This document shows, piece by piece, positions 56,236 through 64,000 of a DNA stretch of 64,000 nucleotides. The stretch spans positions 18,696,001 to 18,760,000 of the forward strand of contig NC_089277.1 of the NCBI RefSeq assembly GCF_963678975.1, read 5' to 3'. Under the pieces are notes generated by a model that was not told where the DNA came from, made no database searches, and saw only the letters and a program-made list of their open reading frames with translations. The position numbers and the translations under genes are program-made. Each line of letters begins with the position of its first letter. The stretch's first letter is position 1. Source of the stretch: Dysidea avara (taxonomy: Eukaryota > Porifera > Demospongiae > Dictyoceratida > Dysideidae).

Positions 56236-57958
56236 ATATAAGCAGGTCAGGTTCAGCTTGGGAATGTGGCCATGAACTGTAAGACCATAATGTGCAAGAG
56301 CTGGTGTCTCTGCTAATATGTGGTTTCTGTCATTAATTTCAACCTATTGTGTCTGGGTGGTAGAAACAAGAGTTCAGTTTAAAATGTTTGTAATGTCTAA
56401 CTACAAGAGCCTGAGTTACCTTGTACAAACACTGTCAAGTTTTGGTGGTAGAGAACTCCTGATTAGTGTCAATTACAGTAGGCCTCTGCAATTTATTGAC
56501 AACAGGTTAAGACATTGGTATTGAATGAGTAGGATGCCAGCTTAAGTTTGGAGTTAACCTAAACAATTGACTGTTGCCGTGGATAAAAAATTCTGCTCTG
56601 TCTACCAGAGTCACAGTTTATTAGCTTCCACTGCTGGATTTTACACTATGCTCTCTATTTGTTCAGTGATGTATATACAGACTAGGTCAGAAAGCAAAAA
56701 TTTTAAAATCCAACACCCACTGGTGCTTAAAAATTGTGTCAGCTGGATGAGCAAGGATATTGGATTATTGAAAAGGTCTTATTGGTGCAGCAAACAGTGA
56801 CTCAGTTTATTGGAAAATAGAAGTGTCGCATTCACAGAAGATTCACTGTACACCATGTAGATTCATAATACAACTGCTTCTGGATTGGAAACTGTACATG
56901 CAGTACACCCATAGGCTTGTACATGAAGTCATGAACCACAAATTACATTCTGGTTTCTCACCTCCATGAAAGTTATTCTTGTAATTATAAGTGTTACCTT
57001 TTGAGTTGTGTGGGTGACTTTGAGGTGAAATTATAAAATACTTTCATTGTTTGGGAAACTTTAGCTGTTTATTTAACTAATTGTTCATGACTAACACGTG
57101 TCTATACTGCATCTCAAGGTTAGATAAGCTATAGAGGTGTATACTGTATAGTGCTATATAGATGTATATATTCTGTTAAGGTCACTGAACAATCTGGCAA
57201 GCCATCCAGTGTTGGCATGCTATGTCATTTGAAATGTGCCATCCATATCCTATAGCTGTTGTTTGATGACTGGAAGACCAAGAGAGATAATACCGTAAAT
57301 TGGGTTATTTTCGACGGTAATAAATTTTCAAGGGTAGCTACATACACGAAAATTTAACACGCGAATATAAACAAACATCAGTCTAATTTTTTTCTCGTAA
57401 CCATCCCACCCTGTGGTAAGTCCACTCGTGTTCCAGTTATTAAACAAGTAATACTACTTCCTCTTCGAAGATACAGCGAACAAATAATATTATGAGACAT
57501 TTTTGAGGAACATGTCCAATACTTCCGTCTTTTAGCTATAATGGCTAACTACTGCATATCTATCACTCTCATTTGTAGATTCTCGTGTGCAGGTAAGATT
57601 TTCACCAACTGTAGCAGTACATAGTCGATGATATGCATGATATCCACGTACACAACAGTTGATCTCAAACGTAGGCTTTGGACACACAGCTGTACGTGAC
57701 CGACCACGTGATCAACTTGTTAGCATTGCGTGGGCTTGCTCGCTGCTGTAGGTGTTGTTCCTTGCTGTGCCTGTAACTCCTCATCCATCCTTTCCCAATC
57801 TCCACAAACTAAAACTGCAATGGAGTCCTCCAACAATTGACTAGTTCCTGGTACACCCTACAACACTTCTTTAACTTAAGGCCAGGCAAAGTTGATTGTT
57901 AGTTTCCCGTTTCAAGATTTTCAAAATATCACGCGGGCAGAAGGTCATTATTCATTAT

Positions 57959-58663
57959 CAGGGGCGAATCCAGGGGGGTTCAAAGGGTTCCATGGAACCC
58001 CCTTTTGAAATAGCCTTTCTTACTCGAGATACTCAAATAGAGCAGTCAAATCGAGATACTCTAATAGAGCAGTCACAGTAGTCTTTTGAGGAGCAGTGTA
58101 GCAAGCTATGTGGATTAGATGTTCCACCAGCTTCTCTTTGCTCAGGTCAGCAGTGACCTGCTTGCGTGGAGCAAGGTCACACCGTGGCAGCCCTGTGACT
58201 ATTGGAGCACTTGACCTTGCTATTTCGGAAGGCCAAGTGTTGCCATCTCATTGATTTTTTTTTGAGTTTACAGACTTTTTGTCCAGCACTTTTACCATCT
58301 GGTACTGGGGGTGGTGGAAAGGGGTGCAGGCACCCCGGAAAAAAAATAAATAAAAAATAAATAAATTTAAAAAAAAAAAAGCAAGCTATGTGTCTAGTTA
58401 TAAATAAGGAAATATAGTTGGTGATGGTATCCATGGTGAGGGGCAGCTATTGCCAGCAGGTGATGACCTTTTTTTTTGAGAAAAAAAAAGCAAGCTATGT
58501 GTCTAGTTATAAATAAGGAAATATAGTTGGTGATGGTATCCATGGTGAGGGGCAGCTATTGTCAGCAGGTGATGACCTTTTTTTTTGTCTTCAACTTACA
58601 GCTAGGCTGAAGTTGCAATTCCAAAGTGGAACCCCCCTTTTTAAAAGTCTGGATCCACCCCTG
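57959..58663. mobile_element. hAT-like MITE CAGGGGCGAATCCAGG
   Basis: The left CAGGGGCGAATCCAGGGGGG and right CTGGATCCACCCCTG are inverted, with GGAACCCCC near both ends. Carries two tandem modules (58024-58078) and an internal duplication (58381-58588). Flanks ATTAT/ATAAT do not form a direct TSD. Confidence 0.75.
58381..58588. repeat. direct duplication, about 110 bp
   Basis: AGCAAGCTATGTGTCTAGTT through GATGACCTTTTTTTT occurs at 58381-58478 and again at 58491-58588, nearly identical. Confidence 0.92.
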
Positions 58664-58696
58664 ATAATGGCTAAAACCTTGAAGAAAACACTAATG

Positions 58697-59084
58697 CACT
58701 TGTCAATTTCATGCCCCACCCCCCCCACCCCCGGGCATCCCCACACCCCAGGTGGGGATTTGACATTGCTTCTTGTCCCCACCCCTGGGGAAATTGACAG
58801 TTGTCCAATTCACTAACCGATTTTTGGTAGTTGCATTTCTAAACAATAAAATCGCACTTGCTATAATTTTACTAGCTACAGGGCAGGTTTATTACTAGTC
58901 GCATGCATGAAATATGCCATGCTTAGTCATCCTTGAGGTGTTGTCAAATCACCTACTATGGGGGTGGGGACATAGTGGGGATTTGACAGCTGAATTTTGC
59001 CCCAGTAGTGGGGAATTTGACACCACGATTTGTCAAATCCTCTGTATTCCCTCCCCGGGGGTGGGGGGCATGAAATTGACAAGC
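58697..59084. mobile_element. inverted-repeat MITE, CACTTGTCAATTTCATGCCCC
   Basis: The left CACTTGTCAATTTCATGCCC and right GGGCATGAAATTGACAAG are inverted, and the arms continue as C-rich/G-rich tracts. Internal GATTTGACA words recur in both orientations. No ORF. Confidence 0.75.
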
Positions 59085-59120
59085 GCATAAAATAAACCCA
59101 CTATTACAATAATGAAATTA

Positions 59121-60480
59121 TCTTTTTTTTTTTTTTTTTTTAATCTTTTTAAAGAAAGAAGAACCGGCCCAAGTTGGCAATCCCATCCACCACACTCTAC
59201 TCTATGCTAAGATGTTCTATAAAATGGGTTTAGCCTATTCCTACACCTACAGAGCTACTGAAACAGAACCTACAGAACACAGAATAGAAAAAAAAGGAAA
59301 TGGGGCTTAAACGGCCCCAAGACGCCCCTCCCCCAGTGCAAGGTCAACTGATGCTGGAACATGACCCTTAAAGGGATGACCAGAGGAGGAGCGAGAACCC
59401 CTTATGCACATAATGGCAGAGTGCAATAAGGAGAAGCCAAGACGGCAGCGAAGCCAGCTCATCACCCTCCTACAGTAGGGTGATTTCCACTTACAAGATA
59501 GGAGGAAGGCCAGGCGCTTGTAAGCCACAGTGGTGGAGGCACCCATGCCTCCAGAAGTTGAAAAAACAAGAGGACTAAAATTACCATGTTCCACCTCTCG
59601 CACTCTCTCCTTATACTGACGGCGCTTCGAAGTTTCATGCTGGCGATAGGGATTACAACGGTTTGAAGGGGCATAAGGGTTAAATATTCTAACATCAAAA
59701 AAAAGTAGGTTCAAACCGAGAACCCCAGAATCCAGAAGCCTTGATGTCCAAGCGAGCACCGACATCTTGGTTAGCTGTACGTAGGGAGAGAGATTCACCA
59801 CTCAAGGGCTGAAGGAGAGGTTCAGTAGATACTTCATAACAAACCTCTGACATTAATTCTGCAGTCACTGAAATCTCGGATGTCATTGTGGCGGATGGTA
59901 GGGAAGGCTCCGTTCGGACAGCTGAGAGCATGTTCAATGTTGTTGGATCTGCCACAGACACAGCTGACAGGAAGATTCTTAGGAGACCAACCATAACGGA
60001 GAGCTAACGCATCACAAAAGCCACCTTTGTGGAGAGCAAATCCATGACATTCCAAAGGCAAAGTGGAAAGCCAGGAGGATACACCCTTCTCACCAGCAAG
60101 TTTCAGGGACAGTTGGAGATTGTTGGACAAAGTCAAGAAAAACTCTGAAAATCTTTGAGAGAGATTCTGAAGTTTGATGGATAGAGCTTCTTGTTTAAGA
60201 GCACGCTGTTGTTGTAGGATGGAGGAATCAAAGCAAGAAAGCTGATTCAGGATGGCAGATGCTAGGGGGAGATGTAACAGATGTGGAAAACTGATAGTTG
60301 TCTTGGGAAGATTTACAAGGGTCAAATACACCAAGGCCCCCTTGACGGATTGGCAAAGCAAACATAGCCCGTTCAGAGTCATTAGGGGCATGGAGACATA
60401 ACTTCGGCAGCAAGTGCAGACGAATAGCCTCCTTAAGGGGAGCGAGTTGAGAGGACAAATCACACACAGTCCTAGTTAAA
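59121..60480 (-). mobile_element. 5'-truncated non-LTR retrotransposon (minus strand)
   Basis: The poly-T run at 59121-59143 is its A-tail, followed by a CCGGCCC-starting 3' UTR, then the coding remnant at 59307-60467. Confidence 0.75.
59307..60467 (-). pseudogene. retrotransposon protein C-terminal region, frameshifted
   Basis: Blocks in order: ALPIRQGGLGVFDP; LHKGGFCDALALRYGW; VSCVCGRSNNIEHALSCPNG; FPTIRHNDIRDF; (shift) EVCYEVSTEPLLQPLSGE; GARLDIKASGFWG; (shift) FFDVRIFNPYAPSNR; KRRQYKERVREVEHGNFSPL; GGMGASTTVAYKRLA; and CRLGFSLLHSAIMCIRGSRS. The Cys/His cluster followed by ARLDIKA and FFDVRIFNP fits a C-terminal nuclease-like domain of metazoan retroelements. At least two frameshifts; the reverse transcriptase core is absent. 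Confidence 0.75.
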
Positions 60481-62215
60481 AAGGTCCAACGAGATAGTTA
60501 CATACATGCAACATAGCTACATAAATTTTAATGCATCGTTTCCATTACATGATGTGCATGCCCACAATATAATGCGCAATATGGGGCAGGTACCAATAGG
60601 GCAGGTACCAATAAATAATGTCTTTTGTGGTCAATCTTTTATCAAATGATGTCCACATTGTTCACACCTATGTGTTATAAGCATACACATTACTACAGTA
60701 GTTTAGCTACTGCAATTCTGCAGGTTCAGGGGCACCTGCGTGCTTCCCATGCATGATTTTGGCAATATGTTGATATTAAAAATGTTACCACCATGCATGC
60801 TGCAGGGCATAAATGGCACTGATGTTTAATGCTTGGTTGTTATTATAAAGTGATCCCTGCACGTAGGGAAGGTACCAATGCTAGTTGTGAGTATTTGAAA
60901 ATCCATGAGGTGGAAATAGCCATAATAATGAAAATTTTGTGGCATTTCATTAAACCATGCGGGCGGAAATGGGAAACTAACAATCAACTTTGCCTGGCCT
61001 AATAAATGATTCAAATGCTTTTACCAATGATAACTCTGATGAAATAATTTCTAGTGACGTCAATACTGGAAACAGTATCAATAACTTACATGATTGCAAT
61101 CAACATCCTATCCCACATGACACTCAACCAAATGATCTGCACATTTGCTTAATGAATACCAGAAGTCTCGTCAACAAACTATCCAATTTCCAATCTTTTA
61201 TTTGTTCATCTGATTTTAGCACTTCGTGTATCACCGAGACGTGGTTATATAAAGATGTATTTGACAATGAAATAATACCCAATGGCTACACCATTTATCG
61301 TAAAGATAGAGATTCTAGAGGTGGGGGTGTTTTACTTGCTGTAAAGGATAACATCACTAGTAGTCAATTGTCATCCCCACCTAATGTTGAAATCTTAACT
61401 GTTCTCATCTCTACTTTAAAATCAGTATTGTTTACATTCCTCCAAACTCTTGTGATATATATACTTACCATGAATTGCTGCATAGTTACCCTACCAACCT
61501 AGTCAACGAATCAAGTCCAATTATTCTGTTGGGAGACTTCAACCTCCCTGATATCAACTGGGCAACTTATAGTGGTTCCTCACCAAAATCTAACAAATTT
61601 TGTGACTTACTGTTTCAGCTAAACCTCTTTCAACTGGTTGATGAGCCAACCCACAATCAAGGAAATACTCTGGACTTAATAATCACTAACAATGAAGATA
61701 TTGTGTACAACATATCTATTCACACCCATTACCAACCGATATCATCTGATCACTTTATTGTCTCCTTCAGTGTTAAGTCACATGCAGACCATATACCCTC
61801 ACATACTCCACGTTATCTTTGATTACACTCTCTAAAGCCAATTATCCTGGTCTCATCAATTATCTATCTCATATTGACTATACTATCTGTGAACAGCTAG
61901 CTATCTGACATAGACTCTATCTGGCTCTTTATCAAGAACAATATCACTAGGAAAATAGGCCTGTTTATTCCTAAAATTAGAACCAGCTCTTCTCAGTTTC
62001 CTAAATGGTACACCTCAAATATACACTATCAGATTAAGTGTCTTCGGACTCGACTACGAAAGAAATACAAATCTCATCCTACTGATCACAATTTGAATCG
62101 TATAAAAACAGCAGAAGATAACCTCCAAAACAGCATCCAACAAGCCAAGGCCAATATTAAAGCAAATCTAGTCCACAATTTCGCCTTCAGTAATGACTCA
62201 AAAATATATCAGCAT

Positions 62216-63347
62216 CAGGGGCGTAGCCAGGATTTTTTGAAGGGGGGTTCCAGCACCAGCATTGAATTACGAGAAACTACAGGGGTCTGGGGCGGCGCCC
62301 CCAGCCACTGAGAGACTTTCAATATTTTAATAAATCAAAACTCAGCAAACTGCTATATTTTATGCAAAAAGTACATTAATTATGATACATTAAGTGCCCC
62401 TGGGATGAAGGTAGTACTAGATAAAATCACCTAGTGGACAGGGCCGCCCAGAGAAATTAAGGGGCCCAGGGCAAAGAGTTAAAGTGGGGCCCTTGACCCA
62501 AGTTGTAAGGTGAAGACCAAAAAAAAAAAGGTCACAACCTGCTGGCAATGACAATAACTACCCATCACCAACCACATCTCCTTATCTATAAGCTTGCTAT
62601 ACTGCTCCTCTGAAGAATACTGTGACTGCTTTATTAGAGTATTTAGATCTGACTGCTCTATTAGAGTATATCGATCTTTTAAACAGGTATTCAGGGGGCC
62701 CTTCATGGGGCCTCCTGGGGCCCCTTTCAGGCTGGGGGCCGGGGAAATGCCCCAGTTGGCGGCCCTGCTAGTGGAAACAGACAGCATAACACATAGAGAC
62801 ACATATAGTAATCTGTAAGTGATGGTTATATCTCACTGTGGTATAGGGGCCATGAATCCACTGATACAAATGACAATCAAAACAATATAACTATACAAAT
62901 ATGCATAGCATGAATTCATTTTGCATAACACAAGTGATAAATTACTGGAGCTCTATATCTTTAAACACTGCACACCAAAGCTATAGCAGTATAAGGTCAT
63001 GCTAAGTTTTGCATTTAATGTTTGAATGTCTGAAAAACTTCATAATATGGACATGGATATTTACATGCATGTTCTATTAGAGTATACCTGACTGCTCTAT
63101 TAGAGTATATACCTGACTGCTCTATTAGAGTATATCGATCTTTTTAACAAGTTTTGAAGAGGGTTCATGTTACCTCTGTAAATCCTTCCCTGAGAGATGA
63201 ATGTAAATTTTATCAATTGTTGTGCTGTACCGTTACACTATATTGCTCACTCATTTTGTCCTGCCACACTAAATGGTGTGTTAGGATCCTGCTTACAGGA
63301 GTCTAAATTTTACAGGGGGTTCCTGAACCCCCCTCCCTACGCCCCTG
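62216..63347. mobile_element. hAT-like element, CAGGGGCGTAGCCAGG, apparent 5-bp TSD AGCAT
   Basis: Ends CAGGGGCGTAGCCAGG and CCTACGCCCCTG. AGCAT is repeated at 62211-62215 and 63348-63352. Removing the element plus one AGCAT restores the LINE frame (KIYQH-VRNITK). Contains GGGGGGTTCC / CCTGAACCCCCC sub-terminal repeats, three modules (63071-63142) and the nested MITE at 62439-62767. Confidence 0.88.
62439..62767. mobile_element. hAT-type MITE CAGGGCCGCCC, TSD CTAGTGGA
   Basis: Exact 8-bp TSD CTAGTGGA at 62431-62438 and 62768-62775. The left CAGGGCCGCCCAGAGAAATT and right GGCGGCCCTG are inverted. Inverse orientation relative to 55396-55736, which it closely matches. Two CTCTATTAGAG modules (62622-62678). 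Confidence 0.92.
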
Positions 63348-63469
63348 AGCATGTAAGAAACATCACTAAATCTGCTTCTATCCCTGCTACAGTCTTCTTT
63401 GATGATAGTTCTACCACCCATGACATTGATAAAGCTACTTTGTTCGACAGGTATGAATTGTCTATGATT

Positions 63470-63690
63470 AACTGATCCCTCATGGCAAGCATACCTCAAT
63501 GCTATTTTTTTTGTCAAATAGTTTGGCAACCTTGATTGCCATCACAGCCATGATGGTCAATGCATAAACACATCCTTGGATACACATGCCAAGGCCAGAA
63601 ATGTTTCACTTTGTGTACCATAAGTTGGTGAACTCTCGATCTCCTGAGCACATACCATAGCTTTTTTCTTGGGGCTCACATGCTTAAACA
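63470..63690 (+). repeat. dispersed repeat, partner of 50385-50520
   Basis: TTAACTGATCCCTCATGGCA, AACCTTGATTGCCATCACAG and TTGGGGCTCACATG match 50385-50520 in order. Confidence 0.6.
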
Positions 63691-63843
63691 TAGCCTGCTA
63701 TTCTTATGCATGCATAAGACTGCATGGGTACATTTTTGTATTCCTTCATACTTACGTAGCACTTCTAGACCATGGTGCCAAGATAAGTACATAGGTGACA
63801 GCTAATTATAACAGCAATTATTTCTTTTCTTATATAACATATC

Positions 63844-63942
63844 CTCAGATCAGTCAGAGTGGTGTCGGTTTCTAGTTCCTTGCAGATCTTTTTCATTCCA
63901 TCATCTCTTATTTCATTCTCGCCAATACCCAGCACTCTTAAC
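63844..63942 (-). CDS. leucine-rich-repeat exon (NLR/RNI-type), partial gene
   Basis: On the minus strand, after TTTACATAG, a 99-nt exon encodes LRVLGIGENEIRDDGMKKIC then KELETDTTLTDLR. LxxLxxxxNxIxDxGxxxI followed by a helix and TLTDL is the ribonuclease-inhibitor-like LRR unit, usually one repeat per exon in NOD-like receptor genes. The 3' border CTGAG|GATATG lacks the expected GT, so either the donor is mutated or the exon is dead. Other exons are outside the window or unrecognised. Confidence 0.6.
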
Positions 63943-64000
63943 CTATGTAAAATCAACATAATAGAAAACCAACTTAATCTTCAGGACAACTAATTTGAAT

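Larger units (their letters stand above)
54660..57270 (+). repeat. diverged paralogous segment (partner 41835-43800)
   Basis: Same blocks as 41835-43800 (AGGCCTTTCCAATTGACACA; GTAGATTCATAATACAACTG; CACCTCCATGAAAGTTATTC) in partly different order, extended by a TIR element and two MITEs. Confidence 0.65.
57879..61000. mobile_element. 3.1-kb TIR element AGGCCAGGCAAAGTTGATTG
   Basis: AGGCCAGGCAAAGTTGATTG and a further 10 bp (TTAGTTTCCC) at the left are exactly mirrored at 60971-61000. Sub-terminal GCGGGCRGAA is also shared. TAA/AAT flanks; longer TSD not resolved. Contains a hAT MITE (57959-58663), a second MITE (58697-59084) and a LINE (59121-60480), so the element is a nest of insertions. Confidence 0.7.
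61002..63470 (+). pseudogene. jockey/CR1-type LINE, endonuclease region, split by nested MITEs
   Basis: Plus strand: LHICLMNTRSLVNKL (61138-61180), CITETWLYKDVFDN, GYTIYRKDRDSRGGGVLLAV (61285-61342), a frameshift near 61460, then ILLGDFNLPDINW (61524-61562) and ISSDHFIVSFSV: the EEP (APE-like) endonuclease. A linker (62093-62215) reads up to SKIYQH. It is cut by a MITE and resumes at 63353 as VRNITKSASIPATVF and DKATLFDRYE, the approach to the reverse transcriptase. The remainder of the RT is absent. Confidence 0.85.

Noticed and set aside
63765..63843. C-terminal extension of the LRR frame (ICYIRKEIIAV...)
   Set aside because: The residues after TLTDLR do not fit an LRR and probably translate intron.

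Overview
This is eukaryotic nuclear DNA from an animal. Introns have GT/AG borders, the one clear gene has an AATAAA signal, and most of the window is decayed LINEs and DNA transposons. The base composition is AT-rich. An NNMT-type small-molecule methyltransferase and an NLR-style leucine-rich repeat exon would fit a basal marine invertebrate such as a demosponge. That placement is inference; no ribosomal or mitochondrial marker is present.

Host coding content is thin. The best gene is the NNMT/PNMT/INMT-family methyltransferase exon at 47452-48261 (+). A first-exon-like ORF at 37854-37998 (+) has a mitochondrial-presequence composition, a clean donor and the right phase to precede it. A second presequence-like first exon lies at 8999-9096 (-). 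A tiny two-exon reading frame lies at 13149-13437 (-), with a MITE inserted just upstream of its ATG. An LRR exon at 63844-63942 (-) belongs to a gene that continues out of the window.

The rest is transposon strata. Many elements could be delimited to the base by target-site duplications (TSDs). They include hAT-type elements and MITEs with 8-bp TSDs (1983-2332, 5493-6143, 7614-8103, 13443-13772, 20622-24948, 25766-26996, 50770-51284, 62439-62767 and others). A related CAGGGGCGGAT group has 5-bp TSDs (22531-23405, 48634-48978, 51885-52317; also 62216-63347). A TAGTCTCG group has 9-bp TSDs, including a 26-bp miniature. Non-LTR retrotransposon remnants occur at 9505-10765, 14640-15016, 15950-18060, 22450-23950, 37390-37596, 39366-39720, 53010-54090, 59121-60480 and 61002-63470. 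Two arrays of one roughly 31-bp tandem family lie in opposite orientation (36290-37240 and 44780-46858).

The most striking structure is 27107-35959, an 8.85-kb element with about 2.2-kb terminal inverted repeats and a 10-bp TSD. Its central region holds an OTU-protease-like exon, and each arm carries an Ig-like exon relic. The second striking signal is a 25-28 bp module with the palindromic core CTCTAATAGAG. It occurs at about 16 loci, often in tandem, inside unrelated element families. At one locus it appears to be split by a nested long-inverted-repeat element.
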